This document shows, piece by piece, positions 1-9,081 of a DNA stretch of 64,000 nt. Position numbers and translations under genes: made by a program. The notes under the pieces are model-generated. The model searched no databases, was not told the DNA's origin, and was given only the letters and a program-made list of their open reading frames with translations. Where the stretch lies: the NCBI GenBank assembly GCA_016182605.1, contig JACPGE010000098.1, forward strand, positions 41,758 to 105,757, read 5' to 3'. How positions within the stretch are numbered: position 1 is the first letter of the stretch; the number at the start of each line of letters is the position of its first letter. The stretch is from Candidatus Hydrogenedentota bacterium. Lineage in GTDB: Bacteria > Hydrogenedentota > Hydrogenedentia > Hydrogenedentales > JAEUWI01.

Positions 1-1167
1 ACTCAGCGGGCAATCCGGATAAACCGAATCGCGGAGATGATGCATGCATTTCATGGTTCGGAACGCATCGAACCAGCGAAGGAACTGCAGCTTCAATTGA
101 TTGGCGTTGCCCGCATTCGTCTGGAGTTTCGCCATTTGTTCCCGGAATCGCTGCTGCGTGAGAAAGCCAGCGAGTTCTGGACAAAGTCCGCGGGCCTGCC
201 GCTCAATCTGAACTGGAGGCGCCTCAAGCATTTCCGTTGCGAGCGCGAACCAGTCTTTCAATACACTGTAGATGCCTGGACGATAAAGTGTGTTGAGTTC
301 GTCGCCGCCTGTGGCAAAGGCCTGCATGCTTCGCCCCGTACCAAATGGCACCCGATGCGAAGCGCGCGCAGCGGGGATTACGGTCGTTTCATACAGGCGC
401 GAAATATGCCCGGTTTTCGCAAGTTTCTCCAGGAAGTAGAAATCCTCCCCCGCCTGGCGCCGTTTCATGCCGCCAGCATAGGCGTAGGCCTTGGCCGTGC
501 AGGATATGGTAGAGCCTATGGATGGATACGCATACGGCGATGCGGCATGCAGCAGGCCGAGTTCGCAGTAGCGCAGAAAGATCTCATAGCGGATGATGGC
601 CGTGTGCTCGTGGCCATCGTGTTCCAGCGGATGGGCATAGTCCACCACAGCGGCCCAGCGTCCCGCGTTGGAATAAAAATCGCGTATTGCACCGAGATAA
701 TTTGATTGCACGCGCGTGTCTGCGTCCAGACAGATCAGCGCACCATCTTCCCTGTTTGCCTCGGCAAGCCATCGCGCACCCCAGTCCAGGCCAATCTTGC
801 GCGCAAGTCCCACGCCTTCACGCACGGCCAGCTCGCGGCCGGGACTGCTCGCATCAATCCATGTGAGCCGCAACTCAGGGCACGAATTGCGCCACGCGGT
901 AAGCAGTCCGAGAGTTCTCTGGTTATTATCAATATCCTCTTGTGCTGCGCTTCCCGCGGGACGGTTATTGACGACGACCAGGACCATCGTATGCCGCAGG
1001 GACTCCCGGCTGTTTGCAGCGAGATCTCCGAGCGTATGGAGCAAGGAATTGGATTCTGCCAAGGCCGGGATTACGACGACACCGTCCATATCGGCAACAT
1101 CCACAGGCTCGGGCTGCCAAGTGAACGTGGTCGCGCGATCGAGATAGTGTTTGAGCGTGGCGTTCAT
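1..1167 (-). CDS. Glycosyltransferase family 2-like protein (3' end cut by window)
   Basis: This reading frame is open from its ATG at 1167 to the window edge, giving 389 codons with no stop, so the C-terminus is missing. It resembles a GT-A fold glycosyltransferase, which moves a sugar from a nucleotide-sugar donor. A Rossmann-like first strand (VVVIPALAE, residues 30-38) is followed by a metal-binding DAD motif (CLDADTRV, residues 147-154) and an AGEDFYFL motif about 90 residues later, as in family 2 enzymes. The start overlaps the stop of miaA by four bases (ATGA), so the two are probably translationally coupled. With the upstream SIS isomerase, the context suggests cell-surface polysaccharide work. 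The acceptor cannot be told from sequence. Confidence 0.75.
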   Translation of the reverse strand, partial: MNATLKHYLDRATTFTWQPEPVDVADMDGVVVIPALAESNSLLHTLGDLAANSRESLRHTMVLVVVNNRPAGSAAQEDIDNNQRTLGLLTAWRNSCPELRLTWIDASSPGRELAVREGVGLARKIGLDWGARWLAEANREDGALICLDADTRVQSNYLGAIRDFYSNAGRWAAVVDYAHPLEHDGHEHTAIIRYEIFLRYCELGLLHAASPYAYPSIGSTISCTAKAYAYAGGMKRRQAGEDFYFLEKLAKTGHISRLYETTVIPAARASHRVPFGTGRSMQAFATGGDELNTLYRPGIYSVLKDWFALATEMLEAPPVQIERQARGLCPELAGFLTQQRFREQMAKLQTNAGNANQLKLQFLRWFDAFRTMKCMHHLRDSVYPDCPLS

Positions 1168-2087
1168 TCCAGGGCGCGCACCAAAGCCAACGCAGCTTCC
1201 GCGTCATCACCCTGGATCCAATGGATGGTGTGGCCCTGACGTTCCATCCGGCGGAACCAGGTCTCCTGCCGTTTGGCAAACTGCCCGATATCGATGGTGA
1301 GTCGATCGATCATGGCCCGCTCACTGGGGTGGCCGCCACGCAGAAGCTGGCTCACAGCGCGGTATTCAAGCCCAAGCCGATCAAGCCGTTCCCACGAAAC
1401 ACCCGCTTCGTGCAAATGTTTCACCTCATCGGCAAGCCCGGCACGCATGCGTTGCTTCAAGCGCGCTTCGATGCGTTTGCGCAGTACTGCCCGCGGCCAT
1501 TGAAGGCCAATCAAGAACGCGTTGAGTCTGGGAGTGGGCTCTGGTATCCGGGTGCGCTCGCATTCGGCAATCTCGATCGCCCGCACCATGCGTTCACGCT
1601 CGACCAGATCCGTGGTGTTGTGCTGATTCGGCCTGAGTTGGTGTAGCCGTGTGCGCAGGGCCTCATCGGAATAGGGTACAAGTTCGTTGCGGAGAGCGGC
1701 GTTGATCGGCGCCTCCACCATGCGGTAACCGCGCAAAACGGCATCCAGGTAGAGGCCGGTGCCGCCCACGATTACCGGAAGGGCCGCGCGCGCCAGAATC
1801 TGCTCATAGGCATGGAAGAAATCGCGCTGGAAGTCGAAGACGCTGTACTCCGTCTCCAGCGTAACCAGATCGATCAGGTGATAGGGAATGGCTGTGCCGG
1901 AATAGGAGTACTCATGCAGATCCTTTCCAGAGCCCAGGTCACAGCCCAAATAAACCTGCCGGGAGTCCGCGGAGAGGATTTCGCCACCCAACCCGTGGGC
2001 AAGATGCACACCCACGCGCGTTTTGCCAGAGGCCGTCGGTCCGAGAACAACGATGGCATTGTGATGGCGCAAGCCCGATCCTTCCAT
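1164..2087 (-). CDS. miaA: tRNA dimethylallyltransferase MiaA
   Basis: MiaA transfers a dimethylallyl group to N6 of A37 in tRNAs that read UNN codons. The protein is 307 residues, the normal size. It has the P-loop GPTASGKT (residues 16-23), the DSRQVY motif, the HLID segment, GGTGLYLDAVLRG, RAIEI, and the C-terminal LGLEYRAV signature. A longer in-frame start at 2273 would run back into the upstream isomerase gene. The ATG at 2087 sits right before the conserved domain and 23 nt after that gene's stop, so I chose it. The stop overlaps the start of the next gene by four bases. Confidence 0.95.
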   Translation of the reverse strand: MEGSGLRHHNAIVVLGPTASGKTRVGVHLAHGLGGEILSADSRQVYLGCDLGSGKDLHEYSYSGTAIPYHLIDLVTLETEYSVFDFQRDFFHAYEQILARAALPVIVGGTGLYLDAVLRGYRMVEAPINAALRNELVPYSDEALRTRLHQLRPNQHNTTDLVERERMVRAIEIAECERTRIPEPTPRLNAFLIGLQWPRAVLRKRIEARLKQRMRAGLADEVKHLHEAGVSWERLDRLGLEYRAVSQLLRGGHPSERAMIDRLTIDIGQFAKRQETWFRRMERQGHTIHWIQGDDAEAALALVRALE

Positions 2088-2110
2088 GCCAGCTTGTTCC
2101 CTACCCCTGC

Positions 2111-2737
2111 CTAATGATGCAGATGTTTTCCGCGGCGCATGGCGATATAGCCGGAGACAATATGGCCCATGATATTGAACATGTCTTCCACGGGTCCATA
2201 CTCGTCTTTTGTGGAAACCGCATGCACCGCGATCTGACAGTGCTGGGCCAGGCGTCCGCCATCGAATCCGCAATAGCCAATGGTGACACCGCCATTGGAG
2301 TTCGCGTAATCGACCGCCTGAATAAGGTTTTCACTATTGCCGCTCACGCTCATGGCCATCACCACGTCGCCAGGGTTCATGTGCACACGCAACTGATGGG
2401 AAAAAATGTGATTGAAACCCGCATCATTGCCCAGCGCAGTAACGGACTCCACATTGTCGGAGAGGCACAGCGCGCGCAGGCGGGGCGCGCCCTCAAGGTA
2501 GCTGCCCGCCACAAGATCGTTCACAAGATGGGAAGCCGCCGCAGCGCTGCCGCCATTGGCCATAGTGAACAGGGTATTGCCATTGCGCGATGCGGTCTCC
2601 ACCGCCTCCACGACCGCCTCGATAGCCTTGCCATCAAGTCCCTTTAGCAGGGCATGAAGATGGTCAAAATAGCGCGATGCATAATCGGAAATGGACGTGG
2701 ACGTTTCAAATATTTCTGCGAGCTTATACACAAACAA
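2111..2737 (-). CDS. SIS-domain phosphosugar isomerase, GmhA-like
   Basis: This 208-residue protein is a single SIS domain of the phosphoheptose isomerase (GmhA) type. Supporting motifs are NGGSAAAASHLVNDLV (near residue 60), LSDNVESVTALGNDAGF, SVSGNSENL and a C-terminal EDMFNIMGHI helix. GmhA turns sedoheptulose 7-phosphate into D-glycero-D-manno-heptose 7-phosphate for LPS core or surface-glycan heptose. The neighbouring glycosyltransferase fits a glycan role. I leave the symbol blank because related SIS proteins act on other phosphosugars. It lies 23 nt upstream of miaA on the same strand. Confidence 0.8.
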   Translation of the reverse strand: MFVYKLAEIFETSTSISDYASRYFDHLHALLKGLDGKAIEAVVEAVETASRNGNTLFTMANGGSAAAASHLVNDLVAGSYLEGAPRLRALCLSDNVESVTALGNDAGFNHIFSHQLRVHMNPGDVVMAMSVSGNSENLIQAVDYANSNGGVTIGYCGFDGGRLAQHCQIAVHAVSTKDEYGPVEDMFNIMGHIVSGYIAMRRGKHLHH

Positions 2738-2880
2738 CTCCTTGGAAAAGTTTCGGGAAGGCGGATTCTACGGTGCAGATACAATCAATGGATTTTGCCA
2801 TCACACACCGGGCGCGTGCCGGCGTGCAGCGCGTCTCGATGGGGCTATCGCGCCGGCGCGGCGCGGGGTCCGAATGTTGT

Positions 2881-2899
2881 GGCGTGTGCGAAACACGCC
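2881..2899. other. Hairpin in the intergenic gap 2738-2950
   Basis: A perfect 7-bp stem (GGCGTGT/ACACGCC) with a GCGAA loop sits between the glycerophosphodiesterase stop and the isomerase start. No T-run follows on either strand, so it is not a clear intrinsic terminator. It may be an mRNA 3'-end structure. I see nothing else in this gap. Confidence 0.3.
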
Positions 2900-2950
2900 G
2901 TTTCACGCGTGCTCCGGGATCAATATTACACCACAGGGCCGGGAAGACTG

Positions 2951-3889
2951 TCAATTTGCAGTGGGCGTCGCAGGGTCTCGGGGCGCGAAGATCAGCCTTG
3001 CTTCCGCGAGTGCGGCATAGAATGCGCGGGGTTCATCGGTGACGTACCAGTGGATACCAAGACTGTAGAGCATCTGGAGCGACGCTGAATCAAAGATGAA
3101 AGGCCGCACCTGAAGCGCAACACCATGCCTTGCCGTGTTCTCGACCGACTCTTTAAGGAAGGCCCACGGCAACACGTAGGCGATGTGCCTTCCCTTCTTG
3201 GCCGGCCGAAGGTGGAACTGTAACTGGCTGACCCCCGCGAAACCTTCGGTCTTAAGGGTGTTATAGTCCTCCATGATCTTCTCCGGGCTGCCACTGAACC
3301 AGGTCATGGTGCGCACACCCGGGTACTTTCGCTGCAGTTCGCGGCATGTGGGTATGTCCCCGTGAACAAAAATTACCCGGGAAATCACACCGAAACGTTC
3401 CATCATGGCGCATACCGCGTTCGTGTCCACGTCTTTGAGATCGAGATAGATCTGACGTTCGGGGGACTCCTTCATTACGGTGAGGACAGCCTCCAGCGTG
3501 GGCACAGGTTCGCCCTTGAATTGCACTGAAAACGAGGCCCCCGCATCCCACTGCTTCACGCCGGCGTAGGGAATTTCACGGATGCGCTTGCCCTTCCAGG
3601 CGTCCGGTGTGGCCACGGTGCGATCGGGTGTCTCATCGTGCATGCCTACGATGACGCCGTCTTGCGTGGTACGCAGATCGATCTCGGGAACTGCCCCCGG
3701 GATGGACCATGCGTGCCTCATTGCGGCAAGGGTGTTTTCAGGCACTTCATTGATACCGCCGCGGTGCGCTTGAAAATAGACCTCGATGCCCTCAGCGGCC
3801 GCAATGGGCGCAAGGAAAACGAGGTACACGCCGGCCGCAAGGGCGAGGCGCTGGACCCCGCAATTCAACAAAGTATTCACGTTGATCAC
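2951..3889 (-). CDS. Secreted glycerophosphodiester phosphodiesterase
   Basis: Members of the GDPD family (TIM barrel) hydrolyse glycerophosphodiesters to glycerol-3-phosphate and an alcohol. The catalytic landmarks are present: HR at 42-43, EN at 51-52, E69 and D71 in PEIDLRT, and H84 in GMHDE. An N-terminal hydrophobic stretch ending APIAAAEG looks like a signal peptide, so the enzyme is probably periplasmic. It starts with GTG one base after the stop of the upstream acylase gene, which implies translational coupling. The length (312 aa) is normal. Substrate specificity cannot be assigned. Confidence 0.85.
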   Translation of the reverse strand: MINVNTLLNCGVQRLALAAGVYLVFLAPIAAAEGIEVYFQAHRGGINEVPENTLAAMRHAWSIPGAVPEIDLRTTQDGVIVGMHDETPDRTVATPDAWKGKRIREIPYAGVKQWDAGASFSVQFKGEPVPTLEAVLTVMKESPERQIYLDLKDVDTNAVCAMMERFGVISRVIFVHGDIPTCRELQRKYPGVRTMTWFSGSPEKIMEDYNTLKTEGFAGVSQLQFHLRPAKKGRHIAYVLPWAFLKESVENTARHGVALQVRPFIFDSASLQMLYSLGIHWYVTDEPRAFYAALAEARLIFAPRDPATPTAN

Positions 3890-3890
3890 C

Positions 3891-6476
3891 TTATCCTTTG
3901 GGCGTTTCAGGCTCTTCGAGGCCTATGCCAGGCGTAGCCGGCTCGGGAGGTTCGGGTTGCGCTGGCAGGAATACTCCCTGCGGGCCCAGTACGGCCAATG
4001 TGCCAAGGCCCGGAAAGACTCCGCTGAGCGTCCGGCTGTCTGCGTCAAGTAACTGCTCCTCCAACGGAGTCCAAGTGTCGCCCGTGGAGCGGACACAAAG
4101 CGAAAGCGATTCCAGATTCTCGTCGTCGCAGGCCTCGGCAGGAACGGTAAACTGGACGCGAGTTTCCAATGGGGTTGGTTTGGCGACGATAACTTCTACC
4201 GGCAGCGTAAAGAAGGCGGAATCCTCCGGTGCAGTCAGGCCTTCCAGGTGGGTCTTCAGAGAAGCATCGACGCACGCTTGCGCCTGAATTTGCACGATGC
4301 CGGAGACGCCCTTCGGCAGCAGCGTGACGGCGCGCCCGCGTGCAGAGACGGCTTCGCGCCAAACTTCCTCTTGCCGGTAATGGGCCATCTTGAAGGCGCG
4401 ATTGCGAAACAGGGCCTGTTGATCCCGGTCGCCGCGGCGGGTAGCCTTCTCCGATGTGCTCTGGGCGGCCACGCTCCACGCGGCAGGCGACTGTGTGAGT
4501 TCGACGACCAGCGTCGGACCATAACCATACTGAGTGGCATATCCGGGTTCGCCGTTCGTAACGACCGTTCCGGCCACGAGAATGGGATCGCCCGTGATGG
4601 CGCCTGCGGGATCGCCCTTCGCCACATTGCCCGGCGCGTCCCACGGCACATGAATGGTCCCTTCGGCATTCATCATCGTCTGCACCGTTTGCACCAGGGC
4701 GTTTATGGCCAGGTCCTGTGCCTGGGGCGCATTCTCCAGCAGGGCGCCGGCAAGCGCATTGAGATCGGGAAACTGGTCTCCGGCGTTTCTGGTAAGGGTG
4801 TCCCACCATTGCGAGAAGAGCGGCATGGCCTCCGAGCCCGTGGTGGCGCGGAAATCCCATGCCTGCAATATGGCGAGGGCATCCGGGATCTCCGGGTGAA
4901 TTTTGGCCAGCTCGGCGCGCTGCTTCGCCGCTGTTTCGACAAGCCAAGGCACGACCGAGGCCGCAGTGGGCACGGTGCTGTCGAACAGGACTTGCTGAAT
5001 ATCGGCGGGGCTGCGCAGGCCTGAGCGCAGGTGACGGCGCAACCATTGGGTCCGGAATCGGTCTGCATCATTCACGAACCACGAAGGCCATTGCGAGCCG
5101 TTGATAGGCGCGTTGAGGGTGCTCTCCCAAGGGGGGCTTCCGCTGCCGAGCAGGTAACCGCTTTGCGGATTGATCACCGATGGGAGCTGGTCAAGAGCAA
5201 CGGGCTCATCCCAAGCGAACAGTTCGTAGTTCCCATCCACCGGCTCGGACCAGTCAAATTCTTTGTGCACGAGGGCATTGGTATCAGGATCGAGTTCGTT
5301 GACCTGCTTGTCGGCCACGGTGGCGTTGTACAGGTAGAAGAGGGTCCCCGTTTTGTCGGCGTACAAAACGTGGAAACACGGTATCTGCCGCAGGTTCAGT
5401 GCCGCCTGGAAGGCGTCCAGGTTCTGGGCGCGTCCCATTTCGGCAAGTTGGGCAAAGCCTTCAAGGGCCGTATAGCCGCCCACATGCCATACATAGAGCC
5501 CCCCCGAGGCGTCTTCGACTACGGGCCCCCGCTCCGTCAGAAAACTGATTTCGTGCTCTTCCCGCGTGCCATTGGGCCCCGCGACGAGAAAGGGCCGGGC
5601 ATGGGTAAGGTAGTAAAGCTGAGCGGCTTCCGTTTCTATCAGGCTGGGCAGGGAGGGATCGCCCGGGTCGCGCTCATACTGGGAAAAAGACGCCGTGAAC
5701 ATATCCGCAAAGTCGGGAAAATTAGGCGTAAGCGCCCAGGCGACGGAGGCGTTGTGTCCCTGAAGGATGAGGGGCAGGCCATACAGCGTGACCCCATATG
5801 CATCGTAATCGGGCAGCGCGAGATGGGCTTCGTACCACTGAAACGGACCGTCATAAAACTGGTGGGGGTTGATCGCCAGGATGGCGGCCTGGTTGGGGGT
5901 GCGTTGCGGGGCAAGGGCTATCGCCGTGCTGGAGAGCGTGGGGGCCTGGGGGCGGTAGACGCCGGCCAGGTCATACGGCGCGTAGTACATCAGGAAGGCG
6001 TGCCAGAGGCCCAGAATGTCTGCGGGATGGATGGCCTCGGCCCACGGCGGCAAGGCGTCTTCATGCTCAAAGAGGTATGCATTAACGCCCTGGGCAAACC
6101 CGTCACACAGTTCCCGGGTAGCCTCGGAGCCATTGGCGTAGGCCGCATGGGCGACCTGACGGTGGCCCGCACGAATGGCGAAGCGGTCGCTGCCGGTATA
6201 GGCCTCCCCGAGCACTTCAGCGAGACGGCCCTGGGCCATGCGGTAGGCGAGAAGCATCGTATCCAGGTGGTCCTCCGCCTGTGCATAGCCAAACGCGAAG
6301 GCCATGGCCCTGGGGGTGTTGGCGTAGATATGGGGCACCCCCCAGTCATCCCGGTAGAGGGTCGCATCTTGCCAGAGCGCACTGGGGTTCGACTCCTGCG
6401 CTTGTGCCACGCACGTGATGAGCAGCGCGGCGAACAGGGCGCCCGTGGCGAGAATCCGTTTGGGGGTTTGAGTCAC
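3891..6476 (-). CDS. Penicillin acylase family N-terminal-nucleophile hydrolase
   Basis: This 861-residue secreted protein belongs to the penicillin/acyl-homoserine-lactone acylase family. These are made as one chain and cut in cis to expose an N-terminal serine. The alpha-subunit hallmark DDWGVPHIYANTPRAMAFAFGYAQAEDHL follows a signal peptide ending VAQAQ. The beta-chain region has WYEAHLALPDYDAYGVTLYGLP, the GHNASVAWALT segment and DFADMF. The presumed nucleophile lies in LSSTAIAL, where most relatives have SN after the small residue, so it is slightly unusual. A proline-rich tail ends the protein. The start is GTG 6476 because AGGAG lies 7 nt upstream; an upstream ATG at 6554 has no such site. 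The amide substrate is unknown. Confidence 0.85.
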   Translation of the reverse strand: MTQTPKRILATGALFAALLITCVAQAQESNPSALWQDATLYRDDWGVPHIYANTPRAMAFAFGYAQAEDHLDTMLLAYRMAQGRLAEVLGEAYTGSDRFAIRAGHRQVAHAAYANGSEATRELCDGFAQGVNAYLFEHEDALPPWAEAIHPADILGLWHAFLMYYAPYDLAGVYRPQAPTLSSTAIALAPQRTPNQAAILAINPHQFYDGPFQWYEAHLALPDYDAYGVTLYGLPLILQGHNASVAWALTPNFPDFADMFTASFSQYERDPGDPSLPSLIETEAAQLYYLTHARPFLVAGPNGTREEHEISFLTERGPVVEDASGGLYVWHVGGYTALEGFAQLAEMGRAQNLDAFQAALNLRQIPCFHVLYADKTGTLFYLYNATVADKQVNELDPDTNALVHKEFDWSEPVDGNYELFAWDEPVALDQLPSVINPQSGYLLGSGSPPWESTLNAPINGSQWPSWFVNDADRFRTQWLRRHLRSGLRSPADIQQVLFDSTVPTAASVVPWLVETAAKQRAELAKIHPEIPDALAILQAWDFRATTGSEAMPLFSQWWDTLTRNAGDQFPDLNALAGALLENAPQAQDLAINALVQTVQTMMNAEGTIHVPWDAPGNVAKGDPAGAITGDPILVAGTVVTNGEPGYATQYGYGPTLVVELTQSPAAWSVAAQSTSEKATRRGDRDQQALFRNRAFKMAHYRQEEVWREAVSARGRAVTLLPKGVSGIVQIQAQACVDASLKTHLEGLTAPEDSAFFTLPVEVIVAKPTPLETRVQFTVPAEACDDENLESLSLCVRSTGDTWTPLEEQLLDADSRTLSGVFPGLGTLAVLGPQGVFLPAQPEPPEPATPGIGLEEPETPKG

Positions 6477-6556
6477 CAGATCACTCCTGAAGGTACTGCC
6501 AGCGATCGGGCACGATGAAAACCAATCCGATGGAAAGAATGCGCCGCCGCCCACGC

Positions 6557-7402
6557 TTATTGCTTGCCCGCCTTTATCATCGCGGCAAGGCCTTCAATCG
6601 CACCGGGAGCAATTCCCGCCCGCGTGGCGCTGAGCCGCTCTCCGCCATCCATCACCACAATGCTGCCGGTCATCCAGGCGCCGGCCTCGGAACTCAGAAA
6701 GACCACCATGTTCCCAATTTCTTCCGGCTGTCCGGCCCGGCCCAATGGAATGGCCTCCTTAAAGTTGGCAAAATCGCCGCCGAGCTTAAAGGCCTCGGTG
6801 ACACCCTCCGTAATGATGGGCCCGGGCGCGATCGCATTCACCCGGATTCCATAGGGCGACCATTCAAGAGCAAGCGTTTGGGTAAGCGCGTCGATCCCTG
6901 CCTTCGCCGCAGTGGCCGGCGCCATGCCCACCCAGCCGTGGTGGTGCAACGTCATGCTGATGGAAACAATCGAGCCCCCATGGTCCTTCATATGCTCACA
7001 AGCCGCACGGCAGCAATAGAAGGTTCCAAACAGATCGATTTCCAAAACAGCCCGCCATTGATTGTCGCTCATGGTACGCGCAGGGTAATAGAAATTGCCC
7101 GCAGCATTGTTTACGAGAATATCCAGGCTGCCCATCTGCTCTCGGGCCTCGGCAAAGGCGGCGTTAACTTGGGCAGAATCCCGCACGTTGAGGGGCAATG
7201 CGAGGGTTTTCACGCCATGGAGAGACGCGATATCCTCAGCCACTGTATCGCATAAGTCCTTGCGGCGGCTAGCGATAACGATATTGGCCCCGGCTTGGGC
7301 GAGGCGGTGGGAAATCCCCAATCCGATCCCGCTTGCGCCGCCCGTAATAATGGCGGTCTTGCCGCGCAGAAGCCCTTCCCTGAATACCGAAGGCCTAACC
7401 AA
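6557..7402 (-). CDS. Short-chain dehydrogenase, 2,4-dienoyl-CoA reductase type
   Basis: This is a classical-size SDR with the NAD(P) motif TGGASGIG, the NNAAGNF motif and the AKAGIDAL helix. The usual catalytic YxxxK tyrosine is absent: the region reads GMAPATAAKAG. NAAGNF plus this loss is typical of the peroxisomal DECR2-type 2,4-dienoyl-CoA reductases, which need no such tyrosine, so a role in unsaturated fatty acyl-CoA metabolism is likely. I place the start at TTG 7402 because GGAGG lies 11 nt upstream. The alternative ATG at 7456 has no ribosome-binding site. The gene is followed by the acylase after 80 nt. Confidence 0.82.
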   Translation of the reverse strand: MVRPSVFREGLLRGKTAIITGGASGIGLGISHRLAQAGANIVIASRRKDLCDTVAEDIASLHGVKTLALPLNVRDSAQVNAAFAEAREQMGSLDILVNNAAGNFYYPARTMSDNQWRAVLEIDLFGTFYCCRAACEHMKDHGGSIVSISMTLHHHGWVGMAPATAAKAGIDALTQTLALEWSPYGIRVNAIAPGPIITEGVTEAFKLGGDFANFKEAIPLGRAGQPEEIGNMVVFLSSEAGAWMTGSIVVMDGGERLSATRAGIAPGAIEGLAAMIKAGKQ

Positions 7403-7704
7403 GATGCTCGATCCTCCCGGATTGTGGAAATCGTTTCCATGCCAAGGATAGAGCATAGCTTATTTGGCCGGAAATGGACAATGGGCTCCAACGCCGCCGA
7501 TCGGTAAGAAATTCTTGGGGCTCCTTTTGTGTGTAGAACACCGGATACCGGGTGGCGCGGGCATGTTTTTCGATCTTTTTTTTGGGAAATAGGGGTCAGA
7601 AAGCAATCCCAGATGGCAAAGCAGGCCATAAGCCATTTATTACAAACACGTTACAAGGTTATAGGGATTTTGAAAACAAGGGCAGATCTTTTTTAAAAAT
7701 GCGC

Positions 7705-7731
7705 TAAAGTTTTGCCTAAAGTTGCCGATAA
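7705..7731 (+). promoter_or_regulatory. Sigma-28 (FliA) flagellar promoter
   Basis: TAAAGTTT at 7705-7712 and GCCGATAA at 7724-7731 are separated by exactly 11 nt. This is a full match to the enterobacterial FliA consensus TAAAGTTT-N11-GCCGATAA. It points towards the flagellin genes, whose first start codon is about 520 nt downstream. No similar element is seen before the other three flagellin genes. The preceding AT-rich stretch 7403-7704 holds no gene I can support. Confidence 0.9.
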
Positions 7732-7739
7732 AAACATCA

Positions 7740-8252
7740 GGTAACCGGGAACAGGCCCGGATCGAAAGTCAAAATCGACCCGAATTGCTGCAAGGACGCG
7801 GCACTTAAGAAACATCAGGGAGGATGTGGCAAGCGATAGGGGTTTGCGCCCGGCAAGCCGATCTTCGAAGAGACCGGCCCTCAAAGTTGAATCAAAAGCA
7901 GTTGATCGAAAATCACTTCGATATTGAGCAGAGCGCATTCAAAAGGCGCTCGAACGCAGTGCGCGCCAGGACGGCGCCCGCTACGGCACATTGGAACGAC
8001 AAGAATCGTGACCGCCCGTTGGCGTCACCCTCTTGGAAACAGGAAGTGATAGCCCAAACCAGTATGGGACGTACTGGCGCGGGTCAACGAGCAACGAGGT
8101 CACACCAAACATGGGACAGCAACCCGGAAGCGATTCCGGGGGTGAACCGGGAAGTCTATGGGACCGTTGCGGGACGCAATGGATGACAGACCGGATCACG
8201 GCAAAGTAGCGCAGGGACGCGCTATAGCAACCACTCACGGAGGAATAGTGAA
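7740..8252 (+). promoter_or_regulatory. Long structured 5' leader of the flagellin transcript
   Basis: About 0.5 kb lies between the sigma-28 promoter and the first flagellin start, with no convincing gene. A 120-codon frame at 7824-8186 has no ribosome-binding site and reads like random sequence. The last 200 bases carry clear hairpins: 8059-8077 (CCAGTA/TACTGG, loop TGGGACG), 8123-8140 (CCCGGAA/TTCCGGG, GCGA tetraloop), 8164-8182 (CCGTTGC/GCAATGG, loop GGGAC) and 8207-8224. The heptamer ATGGGAC occurs at 8064, 8111 and 8158 and again at the start codon (8253). A regulatory leader is inferred from these structures. Confidence 0.65.
8207..8224 (+). promoter_or_regulatory. AGGGA-loop hairpin before flagellin 1, candidate CsrA site
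   Basis: A perfect 6-bp stem TAGCGC/GCGCTA displays the loop AGGGAC, about 21 nt before the GGAGGA ribosome-binding site at 8239. The loop fits the ANGGA core bound by CsrA/RsmA. CsrA control is inferred; no csrA gene lies in the window. Confidence 0.6.
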
Positions 8253-9068
8253 ATGGGACTTCGCATTAACACCAATACGGCTGCATTCAACACGGCACGT
8301 GTGCTGCAGCGCTCCACCCTCGATCTGAACAAATCATTGGAACGTCTTTCCAGTGGTCTTCGAATCAACCGTGCGGCTGACGATGCGGCCGGGCTGGCCA
8401 TCGCCGAGGCGTTTCGCTCGCAAGTGCGGGGCACCGCGGTGGCAACCCGCAACTCGCAAGACGGGATCAGCCTGGTGCAGACCGCGGAAGGGGCGTTGAG
8501 CGAAACGACCAATATCCTTCAGCGTATCCGCGAACTGGCGGTGCAGTCTGCCAACGGCACGCAGAGCACGGACAACCGCACGGCGCTCAATAACGAAGTG
8601 CTTCAATTGCTGGAACAGATTGACGACATCGCGCTGGACACCGATTTTAACGGCGTTCGGGTGCTGAGTTCCGCGCAGACGATCACCTTGCAGGCCGGGG
8701 CGTTTACGAGCCAGACACTGACAGTGTCCTACTCGGGCGCAAAGACCAACGATTTGGGCATCAGCGCGGTACGCATATCGAGCGTGGCCTCCGCCGTGGC
8801 GGCAATCAGCACGATCGACAATGCGCTCCGGAGCGTCAATTCGCTGCGAAGCACTTTGGGCGCAACGCAGAACCGGTTGGAATTCACGATCAACACGCTG
8901 CAGATTCAGCAGGAAAATGCATCGGCAAGCGAAAGCGCAATTCGCGACGCGGACATCGCGCAGGAAACGATCCGGTTTACCCGCAATCAAATCCTGGTCA
9001 GTGCGGGCACTTCGGTGCTGGCCCAGGCGAACGTGATTCCGCAGACCGCATTGCAGCTTCTCGGATAA
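8253..9068 (+). CDS. Flagellin 1
   Basis: This is the first of four tandem flagellin genes, each 271 residues. The N-terminal D0/D1 domain (MGLRINTN through about residue 140) has the SSGLRINRAADDAAGLAIAE signature. The C-terminal D1/D0 domain ends LAQANVIPQTALQLLG. Only a short central segment joins them, so the filament subunit lacks large exposed D2/D3 domains. LQRIRELAVQSANGTQS corresponds to the conserved D1 stretch that animal TLR5 recognises in other flagellins. A GGAGGA site lies 9 nt upstream. It is the most divergent of the four copies and the nearest to the sigma-28 promoter. Confidence 0.95.
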   Translation: MGLRINTNTAAFNTARVLQRSTLDLNKSLERLSSGLRINRAADDAAGLAIAEAFRSQVRGTAVATRNSQDGISLVQTAEGALSETTNILQRIRELAVQSANGTQSTDNRTALNNEVLQLLEQIDDIALDTDFNGVRVLSSAQTITLQAGAFTSQTLTVSYSGAKTNDLGISAVRISSVASAVAAISTIDNALRSVNSLRSTLGATQNRLEFTINTLQIQQENASASESAIRDADIAQETIRFTRNQILVSAGTSVLAQANVIPQTALQLLG

Positions 9069-9081
9069 ATTCTTATTGACC

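Noticed and set aside
7457..7680. Intrinsic terminator near the T-rich stretch at 7561-7590
   Set aside because: No gene ends on the plus strand before it, and the stem is short and interrupted.
7824..8186. 120-codon frame in the flagellin leader
   Set aside because: It has no ribosome-binding site, its translation has no recognisable pattern, and the region is better explained by RNA structure.
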